Shown: positions 1 to 6,136 of the stretch, in pieces
Position numbering within the stretch: position 1 is the stretch's first letter
Layout of the letters: each line of letters opens with the position of its first letter
From: Bacillota bacterium
GTDB taxonomy: Bacteria > Bacillota > Bacilli > Bacillales_B > DSM-18226
DNA: 6,334 nucleotides
Direction of reading: 5' to 3'
Assembly: GCA_021821235.1 (NCBI GenBank)
Contig: JAKACS010000197.1
Coordinates: 1-6,334, forward strand
Program-made: the position numbers and the translations under genes
Notes under the pieces: generated by a model
What the model saw: the letters and a program-made list of their open reading frames with translations, nothing else
Told to the model about the DNA's origin: nothing
The model's database searches: none

Positions 1-161
1 AGTTCCGGCTGGTGGGTGATTTCAAATAAAGAATATTTTTCTTTTATCTTTCTGTATTCCGGCTGCGACCGGCCGGCCTGACGCATATACCATACCGGGA
101 CATAGTCGGTTCTCTCCCCCCTAGCGGCTTTTAAAAATGTTTCATTTATCACTTTTGCCAT
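1..161 (-). CDS. hemE: Uroporphyrinogen decarboxylase HemE, N-terminal fragment cut by the window edge
   Basis: Reading the minus strand from ATG at 161 gives 53 codons up to the window edge. The protein begins [16 protein letters not shown] and then contains [16 protein letters not shown] (about residues 22-37) and [11 protein letters not shown] (about 43-53). The [10 protein letters not shown] stretch is the N-terminal signature of uroporphyrinogen decarboxylase, and its arginines contact the carboxylate side chains of the substrate. The enzyme removes four carboxyl groups from uroporphyrinogen III to give coproporphyrinogen III in cytosolic heme synthesis. A Shine-Dalgarno sequence AAAGGTGG lies at 173-180, about 11 bases before the ATG, which supports this start. 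In Bacillus the gene usually heads a hemE-hemH-hemY operon; the rest would lie to the left of the window. The call is secure despite the short length because this is among the most conserved parts of the family. Confidence 0.95.
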   Translation of the reverse strand, partial: MAKVINETFLKAARGERTDYVPVWYMRQAGRSQPEYRKIKEKYSLFEITHQPE

Positions 162-204
162 TATAAAAATATCCACCTTTCGAGACATGTCTGCTTAACA
201 TTTT

Positions 205-234
205 AATATAACTTGCTATAAAGTGAAACTTCAA
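205..234 (-). promoter_or_regulatory. Probable sigma-A promoter of hemE
   Basis: On the minus strand a TTGAAG hexamer (229-234, 4 of 6 against TTGACA) is separated by 18 bases from TATATT (205-210, 5 of 6 against TATAAT). Transcription would start near 198, giving a leader of about 37 bases that includes the ribosome binding site at 173-180. A perfect 10-base palindrome AGACATGTCT (183-192) falls inside this leader. Position and orientation fit hemE. The hexamers are seen directly; activity is inferred. Confidence 0.55.
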
Positions 235-341
235 TGATAGGAGTAGACATTTGCAGAGGCAAGAATATGCTCGAGGTGTTGGAAAGTATGGAAAGCAGTA
301 TGTTTTTACTATAACGATTTTCTGCTTTTGTGTATAGGGAA

Positions 342-356
342 TGAGAATAACTGTCA
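342..356. promoter_or_regulatory. Fur-box-like inverted repeat upstream of hmoB-like gene
   Basis: TGAGAAT-A-ACTGTCA matches the Bacillus Fur 7-1-7 consensus TGATAAT-N-ATTATCA at 12 of 14 fixed positions with exact spacing. It lies about 87 bases before the HmoB-like start and about 108 bases behind the -35 of hemE. A TAGAAT hexamer at 378-383 could be a -10 for the plus-strand gene, but no convincing -35 pairs with it, so the position of the box relative to the promoter is uncertain. PerR boxes are similar; the match to the PerR consensus TTATAAT-N-ATTATAA is clearly worse (9 of 14). Binding by Fur is inference from sequence only. Confidence 0.4.
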
Positions 357-442
357 AAAAAAAGTCGTTTTTTCGTTTAGAATTTTTATAACATGGCAGG
401 GTAAAGAAAAGAATATCTTTATAAAAATTGGGTGTGATTTTG

Positions 443-937
443 TTGAATATGTATATCACTTCCGGAACATTCGACTATTTGTCAAAGATTGCTAAAAACT
501 ATCCTGACGAGAAGATGGTGAAAATGGTCAATGAGGATGGCGCCTTGCTGCTTCACGAAACAAATGGCGACACTGTCTTTAAGGAGCCCCGTAAGTACCT
601 TGTTCTTGATTCGGCGGGCATGATTAGTGAAACGGGATTTGCCGCAATAATCAATATTCCCGTTACCGAAGAAGGCCGCCCGTTTTTTGAATACCAGTTT
701 AAAAATAAAATGGCACTAATTGAAGCACAATCTGGTTTTGCCACAATCAGAATACTGCAGCCGCTGAGTTCGCAAACCTATCTTGTTTTAACCGTATGGG
801 ACACGAGTGAAGCTTTTCAAAGCTGGAAGTCATCCTCTTCATACAAGGCAATCCTTACTTTAGCAAATGACACAGAGTCGACAGAGAAGATTTTTTCAAG
901 CATGCCGTATGTAAAAACATACAGTATTGATGAATAA
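443..937 (+). CDS. hmoB: HmoB/TRAP-family antibiotic biosynthesis monooxygenase-like protein lacking the expected heme-ligand histidine
   Basis: The 164-residue protein resembles Bacillus HmoB (YhgC), a heme-degrading monooxygenase of the ABM ferredoxin-like fold related to IsdG and to staphylococcal TRAP. Supporting stretches are an N-terminal MNMYITSGTFDYL, HETNGDTVF (about 38-46), an INIPVTEEGRPFFEYQFKNK segment (about 70-89) and a C-terminal LTVWDTSEAFQSWKSSSSYK (about 116-135). Asn71 and Trp128 align with two of the three catalytic residues of IsdG (Asn7, Trp67, His77). At the position expected for His138 the protein has Leu138 (SYKAIL), and its only histidine is near residue 38, so canonical heme ligation is doubtful. 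I chose TTG 443 because the N-terminus then aligns without extension to HmoB as I recall it (166 residues) and GGGTGTGAT lies just upstream; ATG 449 and TTG 428 are alternatives. The gene is monocistronic, diverges from hemE, and has its own terminator and a possible Fur box. Family membership is firm; enzymatic activity is not. Confidence 0.85.
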   Translation: MNMYITSGTFDYLSKIAKNYPDEKMVKMVNEDGALLLHETNGDTVFKEPRKYLVLDSAGMISETGFAAIINIPVTEEGRPFFEYQFKNKMALIEAQSGFATIRILQPLSSQTYLVLTVWDTSEAFQSWKSSSSYKAILTLANDTESTEKIFSSMPYVKTYSIDE

Positions 938-1004
938 AACAAGCTTATGAATTTTGATCCGTAAAAACTTTCAGAATGAACCTATCTTGTTTTAGTTCTA
1001 CTGA

Positions 1005-1043
1005 AAAAAAGAATGGAGTGTTTGCTCCATTTTTTTTCTTTTT
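1005..1043 (+). terminator. Rho-independent terminator of the hmoB-like gene
   Basis: AATGGAG (1012-1018) and CTCCATT (1025-1031) form a perfect 7-bp stem around a TGTTTG loop. A run of T residues follows (1030-1037, continuing T-rich to 1043). The stem is preceded by A residues that can extend pairing with the T run. It lies about 75 bases after the hmoB-like stop codon. Confidence 0.88.
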
Positions 1044-1082
1044 AAAGCCTTTAAAATAAATTCATGAAAGTCCCCTCACGCC

Positions 1083-1164
1083 TTGTAAACTATTTCATAT
1101 TCTGTATTACAGCCAAACAGGGCGAATACCCAGCCGAAAACGTTTGGATGAAAGGAAGGAGGAG
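1083..1164 (+). promoter_or_regulatory. Upstream region of the yhfA-like gene: weak promoter candidate and strong ribosome binding site
   Basis: TTGTAA (1083-1088) and TATTAC (1105-1110), 16 bases apart, are a weak sigma-A candidate with 4 of 6 matches each. AAGGAGGAG at 1156-1164 is a near-perfect Shine-Dalgarno sequence whose GGAGG core ends 7 bases before ATG 1170; it fixes the start. A partly palindromic CCGAAAACGTTTGG (1134-1147) lies between the two, with AAACGTTT perfectly symmetric. It resembles a CcpA cre site only loosely. Confidence 0.4.
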
Positions 1165-1169
1165 ACTAT

Positions 1170-2567
1170 ATGATTGTTGAGCTAACTGCTCTACATTGGA
1201 TTTATATTGTCTTTATCGTCCTGATCATCAGCTTTATGGTGATGAGACGGGACACCACACTTGTTTGTATCGTTGGGATTTTTTTACTCGCCCTTACCGC
1301 TACCGGATCATTAAGCAGCTCCGTTAGCAGTATTTTTAATAGTTTTATTTATGCGATAACTGAATTGCTCTCGACGATTCTCGTTATTTCCATTATTGTT
1401 GCGATGAGCAAAACATTGACAGCAACAGGTATAAATGATGTGATGATTTCTCCGTTTACCAAACTGATTCGCAACCCTTCCCTTGCCTACTGGACAATTG
1501 GGATTCTGATGATGGTGATTTCGTGGTTTTTCTGGCCATCACCTGCTGTTGCCCTTTTAGGCGCTGTCCTGTTACCTGTTGCATTGCGAGCAGGCTTACC
1601 TGCGTTAGGCGTCGCAATGGCCATGAACCTGTTCGGACACGGAATTGCTTTGTCAGGAGATTTTGTTATTCAAGCTGCCCCGAAATTAACAGCTGATGCT
1701 GCCGGACTGCCGACTCATGATGTCATTAATGCCAGCGTTCCGCTAGTCTTTATTATGGGGATCGTTACGACCGCTGTCGCCTTTTACTTTTTGAAAAAAG
1801 ACATGAAAAAAGGGTTGCTTGCAACTATCTCCTATACAGCCGATGCAGAAATTTCTGAGAAGGCAGATTCCTCCGTCTTAATGACGAAAGGACAAAAACG
1901 CTTCTTTGCTTTTCTAGTTCCCGTCTTGTTTTTGATTGATGTGGCCGCCATGTATTTTCTTAAGCTGCAAGGAGGCGACGCGACTGCATTAATTGGTGGA
2001 ACTTCGATTATTATTCTCATCTTGATTACCATGACTGGCCACAAAAACAAAGGGCTGGAACAAATGACGCAATATTTAATCGAAGGGTTTCAATTTGGCT
2101 TTAAAGTATTTGGACCCGTTATTCCAATTGCCGCCTTCTTTTATCTTGGCGATGCTGGTTTCACCAAAATCATCGGAGACTTCCTTCCGAAGGGATCACA
2201 AGGCATTGTCAACGATCTTGGCGTTGCCCTTGCAAATATTGTACCTTTGAGCAAAGCAGTCGGAGCCGTAACGTTAACGGCAGTAGGAGCGATTACCGGG
2301 CTGGATGGCTCTGGCTTTTCGGGCATATCGCTCGCGGGTTCCATTGCCCATTTATTTGCGGTCTCGATCGGCAAGGGGGCAGCAACCTTGACCGCTCTCG
2401 GGCAAATTGCGGCAATTTGGGTTGGCGGCGGTACCCTTGTGCCATGGGCGTTAATCCCGGCAGCTGCGATTTGTAATGTTGATCCGTTCGAGCTTGCCAG
2501 GAGAAACCTTGTACCGGTTATAATCGGGCTTGTTGTTACAACCATTGCGGCGGTATTCTTTATTTAG
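1170..2567 (+). CDS. yhfA: Polytopic membrane protein, putative transporter of the YhfA type
   Basis: The 465-residue protein has about eleven or twelve hydrophobic segments, roughly at residues 8-25, 29-46, 58-80, 105-123, 125-140, 146-168, 188-208, 245-264, 271-288, 308-326, 364-400, 405-430 and 447-465 (some may be re-entrant). A hydrophilic loop of about 35 residues near 209-243 separates two halves, and glycine-rich stretches recur (AITGLDGSGFSG near 374-385, VGGGTLVPW near 418-426). This layout is typical of the ion-transporter superfamily that includes GntP and CitMHS carriers. Bacillus subtilis has the uncharacterised putative transporter YhfA of nearly the same length in the same hmoB-to-ecs neighbourhood, so context supports the name. 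The substrate is unknown. A strong Shine-Dalgarno sequence precedes the ATG. The gene stands alone, ending in its own terminator and facing ecsC. Confidence 0.7.
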   Translation: MIVELTALHWIYIVFIVLIISFMVMRRDTTLVCIVGIFLLALTATGSLSSSVSSIFNSFIYAITELLSTILVISIIVAMSKTLTATGINDVMISPFTKLIRNPSLAYWTIGILMMVISWFFWPSPAVALLGAVLLPVALRAGLPALGVAMAMNLFGHGIALSGDFVIQAAPKLTADAAGLPTHDVINASVPLVFIMGIVTTAVAFYFLKKDMKKGLLATISYTADAEISEKADSSVLMTKGQKRFFAFLVPVLFLIDVAAMYFLKLQGGDATALIGGTSIIILILITMTGHKNKGLEQMTQYLIEGFQFGFKVFGPVIPIAAFFYLGDAGFTKIIGDFLPKGSQGIVNDLGVALANIVPLSKAVGAVTLTAVGAITGLDGSGFSGISLAGSIAHLFAVSIGKGAATLTALGQIAAIWVGGGTLVPWALIPAAAICNVDPFELARRNLVPVIIGLVVTTIAAVFFI

Positions 2568-2575
2568 CTTTGATT

Positions 2576-2602
2576 AGAGGCTGAGTGAGCTCAGTCTCTT
2601 TT
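2576..2602 (+). terminator. Rho-independent terminator of the yhfA-like gene
   Basis: AGAGGCTGAG (2576-2585) pairs with CTCAGTCTCT (2590-2599), a 10-bp stem with one G-U pair and a TGAG loop. It runs into TTTT (to 2602) and starts 9 bases after the TAG stop. The opposite strand lacks a T tail, so it should not stop leftward transcription from the ecs operon. Confidence 0.85.
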
Positions 2603-2610
2603 CGTGTAAA

Positions 2611-2903
2611 GAAAACTACGCGATTCCATGCTTTTTACGACACACTTTCCCTTTTATTAGGAGAATGGTGCGCGTTTCCATGCTTTTTCCGACACGCTTT
2701 TCCTTTTATTAGGAAAATGATGCGCGTTTCCATGCTTTTTACGACACACTTTCCCTTTTATTAGGAGAATAATGCGCGTTTCCATGCTTTTCACGACAAA
2801 CTTTCCCTTTTATTAGGAGAATAATGCGCGTTTCCATGCTTTTTACGACAAACTTTCCCTTTTATTAGGAGAATAATGCGCGTTTCCATGCTTTTTACAA
2901 CAA
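2611..2903 (+). repeat. Tandem array, 52-bp period, six copies, each with a Shine-Dalgarno-like site and a 14-codon frame
   Basis: The core TTCCATGCTTTT recurs at 2624, 2676, 2728, 2780, 2832 and 2884, exactly 52 bases apart with no indels. Each unit reads GCGCGTTTCCATGC, then TTTTTACGACA, then ACTTTCCCTTTTATT and AGGAGAATAAT. The first unit is degenerate at its left edge (CGCGATTCC instead of CGCGTTTCC), the second has several private changes (CCGACACGC, TTTTCC, GGAAAAT), units three to five are nearly identical, and the sixth diverges after about 2903, where it runs into the end of ecsC. In each unit AGGAG (AGGAA before unit three) is followed by ATG, or GTG in unit two, at 2668, 2720, 2772, 2824 and 2876. 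Units two to five encode a frame like MRVSMLFTTHFPFY whose TAG stop forms part of the next AGGAG. It lies between the yhfA-like terminator and the ecsC stop. No function is assigned; neighbouring copies are the most alike, as expected for copying by slippage or unequal exchange. Confidence 0.97.
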
Positions 2904-2925
2904 ATTTATTTACACTTCCAATTTT

Positions 2926-3654
2926 CTAAAAAGAATTTGGGGGCGGAGTTGCGACAATTCGCAAGCGATAGGCATTCATCGCCGTTTCGCCTAATTGTTT
3001 CAGCAATTGATGATTAGCAATTGCGCCAACAGCTGCCCCAATTCCCGGAACAATTTGCAGCAGTTTGGCAAAGTCGATCGAATCGCGGTATTCCTGCTGA
3101 AATTGACGCCAATCCATATCCTTCAGCACGTTTTTTTCTTCATTCCAATTTTCTACTATCGCAAGCGTCCGACGACGGGTTTCATCACTTGAAAATGCAA
3201 GCTGAAAAACGTGCAAGAGAAATAATCTCTCGCTATACTCAGCCGTGTCGAAACCGTAAATAACTGAAATTTCAAATAAAAGCTTCATTTTTATCGATAG
3301 CAGCAAGGGAAAATCAGCAAGTCCAAGCAGGATACCTCCTGCACCCGTTCCCGCCCCCTCAATAGTTGCCGTTTTTTGATACACAGCAATTTTCCTACGT
3401 GCCGCTGTATCTCTTTCGGCAAGGGCTACAGCATGGAACGGCTTTTGTATTGATGTGATTTGCGATCCAAACAAAGTCACTTTTACCATTGCTTTCATGC
3501 TTTCGGTAATCACGACATGAACCTTGTCCGGAATCCAATCGTTGATATGCTGCTGCGCTTTTTTCGATAATCGCTGAAACATTCCAGAGCGCTCCGTAAT
3601 TCTCCGTTTCCACGCTTCAACTTCTTCATAAACCTTTAAATCGTAATCCTGCAC
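2926..3654 (-). CDS. ecsC: EcsC family protein
   Basis: The 242-residue product belongs to the EcsC family, a conserved group of unknown biochemical role found at the end of ecsAB operons. Visible landmarks are a charged N-terminal part starting MQDYDLKVYEEVEAWKRR, a central glycine-rich hydrophobic segment EGAGTGAGGILLGLADFPLL (about 99-118) followed by IKMKLLFEI, and a C-terminal VPGIGAAVGAIANHQLL (about 202-218). No signal peptide is apparent; the hydrophobic segments suggest membrane association. I start it at GTG 3654 because the perfect Shine-Dalgarno GGAGGTGA (3660-3667 on this strand) ends five bases before it. The longer frame starting at GTG 3663 would place its start codon inside that site. 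The gene follows ecsB by about 38 bases in the same direction. In B. subtilis, loss of EcsC had little visible effect compared with loss of EcsA or EcsB. Confidence 0.9.
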   Translation of the reverse strand: MQDYDLKVYEEVEAWKRRITERSGMFQRLSKKAQQHINDWIPDKVHVVITESMKAMVKVTLFGSQITSIQKPFHAVALAERDTAARRKIAVYQKTATIEGAGTGAGGILLGLADFPLLLSIKMKLLFEISVIYGFDTAEYSERLFLLHVFQLAFSSDETRRRTLAIVENWNEEKNVLKDMDWRQFQQEYRDSIDFAKLLQIVPGIGAAVGAIANHQLLKQLGETAMNAYRLRIVATPPPNSF

Positions 3655-3692
3655 CTTTTTCACCTCCGTTTAAAAAATTCGCTATCACTTAA

Positions 3693-4910
3693 TTAGCGCT
3701 GTTTGCCTAATCTGCCTTTGCTGTAGACAAAAACAAAAAACCAGACAAACCCCAATCCTGCAATCAATTCGGTCCCAGCTGCCAGCCAGTCCCCTTTTAG
3801 GCTGATCAAGACAGCAAACAAAAGAGTTTGAAGCCCGAGCAAAGTTGACAATAGGGTTGAAAACGCGTTAGCTTTGTATTTCGTTGCTACTGGATACAAA
3901 TCAACCCACAGCTTATGTTGATGATGCATCCATAAAGGCAGGAGCTGAAACCCGGTTAAATACATAAACAAAATAGCCAACACAATTTGCAAGACACCGA
4001 ATGAGAGAAAATACAGTGCCAGTCCGCCAATAACTGTCAACCGAAGAAACAGACCGAGATAATCTCCTGAACGCAAAAATGTCCTTGAAAACAAAAATAA
4101 ATATGTTTGTTGCTGTGAAAAGGAAATCCGACTCAGCAGGAAATCCAACCATTTTCTTCTCTTTACCGTTTCTTTCAGCATTGGAACATCAGTAAATAAG
4201 TTGGCCAACCTGTAAAACGAATTCATACGTTTTTCTTCGTCATGGATGAGCACATCCCACTTTAATCCCCTTTCTTTTGTTCGAAACTTGAAGAAATAGT
4301 AATAAAAAAAGAGCAGTGCTGCCAAAGTCAAAAGAAAGGAAAAATTCGCCTGTTTAAATAACAAAAAAGTAAAAATCACATTAAACAAAAAACGTACCGC
4401 CCGATCCCAGTAATGAACAGCCCGGTCAAGCTCATATTGAATCCGCCAGACCACAGCCAAGTTCCATGCTTTCAGTACAACCACCCCAACAAAAAACGGC
4501 AAGAACAAGCGAAACCCCATCCGGTTAACATGGGCATACATCGGCATCAAAACAGCCAGCACAAGCAGCAGGATATAGGCTTGAAACGCAAGACTTACCA
4601 ATCCGGAACGATAAAAATAGGACCTCATTTTCGTTTCGAGCGGCAACAAAAAGACCTTGTCCGCTTCAAGCAGGAAATTGTAAACAGGACTGTATGTTAA
4701 AAACAAGGCCGTGACTGCAGCCATAATCCATTCAACCGGAAAGTCTGGCTGCAGTCCATTAATCCAATTTTGATAAAAAAACCCGGCAGCACCAATCAAA
4801 AAAAGCATGACAACGACTAAATGGCCATTAAAAATATAACGCAGATATCTCCCCAAATCTTTTGCACGAAGGCCAGCCCTTTGGGACCACAGTTTTTTTT
4901 CATCAAACAT
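3693..4910 (-). CDS. ecsB: ABC transporter permease EcsB
   Basis: The 405-residue protein is the membrane subunit paired with EcsA. Hydrophobic segments lie at about residues 30-48, 60-80, 103-125, 133-155, 172-186, 190-208, 290-305, 307-325, 350-370 and 376-396. A polar, cytosolic-looking stretch near 209-285 contains HDEEKRMNSFYRLANLF (about 223-239), which recalls EcsB proteins. The N-terminus (MFDEKKLWSQRAGLRAKDLGRY) is cationic and soluble. The ATG start overlaps the end of ecsA by 8 bases (4903-4910), with AAAGGAAG 6 bases upstream inside ecsA, so translation is probably coupled. In B. subtilis EcsAB supports the site-2 protease RasP, and mutants show defects in protein secretion, competence and sporulation. 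The exported substrate is not known. Confidence 0.92.
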   Translation of the reverse strand: MFDEKKLWSQRAGLRAKDLGRYLRYIFNGHLVVVMLFLIGAAGFFYQNWINGLQPDFPVEWIMAAVTALFLTYSPVYNFLLEADKVFLLPLETKMRSYFYRSGLVSLAFQAYILLLVLAVLMPMYAHVNRMGFRLFLPFFVGVVVLKAWNLAVVWRIQYELDRAVHYWDRAVRFLFNVIFTFLLFKQANFSFLLTLAALLFFYYYFFKFRTKERGLKWDVLIHDEEKRMNSFYRLANLFTDVPMLKETVKRRKWLDFLLSRISFSQQQTYLFLFSRTFLRSGDYLGLFLRLTVIGGLALYFLSFGVLQIVLAILFMYLTGFQLLPLWMHHQHKLWVDLYPVATKYKANAFSTLLSTLLGLQTLLFAVLISLKGDWLAAGTELIAGLGFVWFFVFVYSKGRLGKQR

Positions 4911-5643
4911 AATTTTCTTCCTTTGTCAGTTGAATATACAAGTCATCCAAAGAAGCGCCCGGCATTGAAAACTGCCTCCTTAATTCCACAATTGTCCCCT
5001 CTGCCCTAATTTTTCCCTCATGTAAAATAATGAAACGATCACAATATTTTTCTGCAGTTGCGAGAATATGCGTCGACATTAAAATTCCGGCACCCTTTTC
5101 CTTCATTTTCTTCAATAAATCGAGAAGCGATTGAATCCCAAGTGGATCCAAACCGACAAATGGTTCATCAATAATGTATAATGGCGGTTGAACGAGAAAC
5201 GCACACATAATCATTACCTTTTGCTTCATTCCTTTTGAGAAATGGGCTGGAAACCAGCTTAAGCGCTTTTCCATCCGAAACTCCGCTAACAAGGATAAAA
5301 CGCGTTGATTAAAAACAGCTTCATCAAGTCCATACGCCATTGCAGTCAATTTTAAATGCTCCTCAAGCGTCAGTTCATCGTATAAAACAGGTGTTTCAGG
5401 TATGTAGGTAAATAATTTGCGGTATGCTTCTTTATCTTCTTGGAATGTTTTTCCATTTAGCTTGATCGTTCCCCGCTGTGGCTCCATCAAGCCGATCATA
5501 TGCTTGATTGTCGTGCTTTTTCCCGCTCCATTTAAGCCGATCAAGCCCACGATTTCCTTCTCGTTGATTGCAAACGAAACATCTTTTAAAACAGGGTTTC
5601 TTGTATAGCCGCCTGTTACATTTTCAATCGATACTAAAGGCAT
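4903..5643 (-). CDS. ecsA: ABC transporter ATP-binding protein EcsA
   Basis: The 246-residue protein is a complete ABC ATPase. Walker A is GLNGAGKST (36-44, Lys42). The Q-loop region reads TYIPETP with glutamate where many ABC proteins have glutamine (about residue 83). The signature motif is FSKGMKQK (135-142). Walker B is LYIIDEP with Asp159 and the catalytic Glu160, the D-loop region is GLDP, and the H-loop histidine is His192 in MSTH. The start TGGYTRNPVLKDVSF and the stretch YIPETPVLYDELTLEEHLKLTAMAYGL are close to Bacillus EcsA (247 residues) as I recall it. I use ATG 5643, preceded by GGAAGGA at 5653-5659; an in-frame TTG at 5661 lies upstream of this site and is unlikely. It is the first gene of ecsABC and would energise EcsB. 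Confidence 0.95.
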   Translation of the reverse strand: MPLVSIENVTGGYTRNPVLKDVSFAINEKEIVGLIGLNGAGKSTTIKHMIGLMEPQRGTIKLNGKTFQEDKEAYRKLFTYIPETPVLYDELTLEEHLKLTAMAYGLDEAVFNQRVLSLLAEFRMEKRLSWFPAHFSKGMKQKVMIMCAFLVQPPLYIIDEPFVGLDPLGIQSLLDLLKKMKEKGAGILMSTHILATAEKYCDRFIILHEGKIRAEGTIVELRRQFSMPGASLDDLYIQLTKEENYV

Positions 5644-5677
5644 CCTAAAACGTCCTTCCAAATCTTGTTTTGTTTTT

Positions 5678-5686
5678 ATTTTACCA
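5678..5686 (-). promoter_or_regulatory. Probable extended -10 promoter of the ecsABC operon
   Basis: On the minus strand TGGTAAAAT forms an extended -10 element (TG, one base, then TAAAAT with 5 of 6 matches). Transcription would start near 5671, about 28 bases before the ecsA ATG, leaving room for the GGAAGGA site. No good -35 hexamer is visible at 16-18 bases, which is common when the TG extension is present. Confidence 0.45.
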
Positions 5687-5717
5687 ATTGCCTCGCATAA
5701 AATAAAATGAAAGCTTA

Positions 5718-5746
5718 TTGGAGCGGAAATACACAGCTAAAATAAT
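5718..5746 (+). promoter_or_regulatory. Possible plus-strand promoter for the ecsA-upstream RNA
   Basis: TTGGAG (5718-5723, 3 of 6) and AATAAT (5741-5746, 5 of 6) are separated by 17 bases. Transcription from about 5753 would run through the repeated motifs and stop at the terminator at 6233-6268. The -35 is poor, so this is only the best of the candidates I could find. Confidence 0.25.
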
Positions 5747-5864
5747 GAAGTATATTCTTTTTACAATCGGGCATGATAATCTTCGAAGGGGAAAACAAGT
5801 GATGATGAAAATCATCAACAATTGAAATGAGGTGTCTGTCGCAGACAAGGTTCATTCAATTCGG

Positions 5865-6136
5865 TAGCTTTTAGACGTTTATCTTAAGGGGATGGTTGTT
5901 TTGCACAACGCATATAACCATTTGATGTTCAGATAACACCAGACTGTTTATTGAGAGAATAAACGGCTTCATTACTTGAAATGAGGTGTTTATCAAAGAT
6001 CCATCAACCGCTTTTTGTGTATCAAAACGATAATTGAAAACGCGCCGCTGGGTTAGCCGATAAGGACAGCCCTAATGGCAAAGTTGAATTTATCTTTTAG
6101 CTGAAAAAGAATTGGGGATGGTCAGTTTGAACAAAG
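5865..6136 (+). repeat. Diverged direct repeat pair, 226 bases apart
   Basis: Segment 5865-5910 aligns without gaps to 6091-6136. TAGCTTTTAG matches TATCTTTTAG, then 13 unlike bases follow in both, then an identical GGGGATGGT, three unlike bases, TTTG, one base, ACAA, one base and G. About 29 of 46 positions agree, concentrated in blocks. In each copy GGGGATGG lies a suitable distance before a TTG that opens an 11-codon frame ending in TAA. Confidence 0.5.
5901..5936 (+). other. Possible 11-codon micro-frame, copy 1
   Basis: TTG 5901 preceded by AAGGGGATGG opens the frame MHNAYNHLMFR, ending at TAA 5934-5936. It is not recognised. Its only support is the ribosome-binding-like sequence and the equally long counterpart at 6127-6162; the peptide sequences themselves are dissimilar beyond the first residues. 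It may equally be RNA structure or chance. Confidence 0.15.

Noticed and set aside
428..442. TTG start at 428 for the hmoB-like gene
   Set aside because: It adds five residues absent from the family and lies before the GGGTGTGAT ribosome-binding-like sequence; TTG 443 aligns with the HmoB N-terminus.
142..459. A 105-codon minus-strand frame covering the hemE-hmoB intergenic region
   Set aside because: It overlaps the start of hemE in another frame and spans the promoter region and the hmoB-like start; no recognisable protein features.
936..993. AAAACAAG / CTTGTTTT inverted repeat after the hmoB-like gene
   Set aside because: Only 8 A/T-rich bases with a 42-base loop and no T tail; the hairpin at 1012-1031 explains termination much better.
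1134..1148. CcpA cre site upstream of the yhfA-like gene
   Set aside because: CGAAAACGTTTGGA misses the leading T and the final C of the consensus and sits downstream of the weak promoter; kept only as a remark on the upstream region.
2141..2545. A 134-codon minus-strand open frame inside the yhfA-like gene
   Set aside because: It lies wholly antisense to a well-supported membrane protein gene, has no ribosome binding site, and its low-complexity composition is the mirror of the sense codons.
2611..2903. CRISPR array
   Set aside because: Copies are contiguous 52-base units with no unique spacers, so it is a direct tandem repeat, and there are no cas genes.
3655..3663. Upstream GTG start for ecsC at 3663
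   Set aside because: This GTG is embedded in the Shine-Dalgarno GGAGGTGA that correctly serves the GTG at 3654.
4413..4700. Plus-strand 95-codon frame within ecsB
   Set aside because: It is antisense to a membrane protein gene, without a ribosome binding site or recognisable domain.
5644..5661. TTG start for ecsA at 5661
   Set aside because: The six extra codons lie over the ribosome binding site and have no counterpart in EcsA; ATG 5643 fits the family N-terminus.
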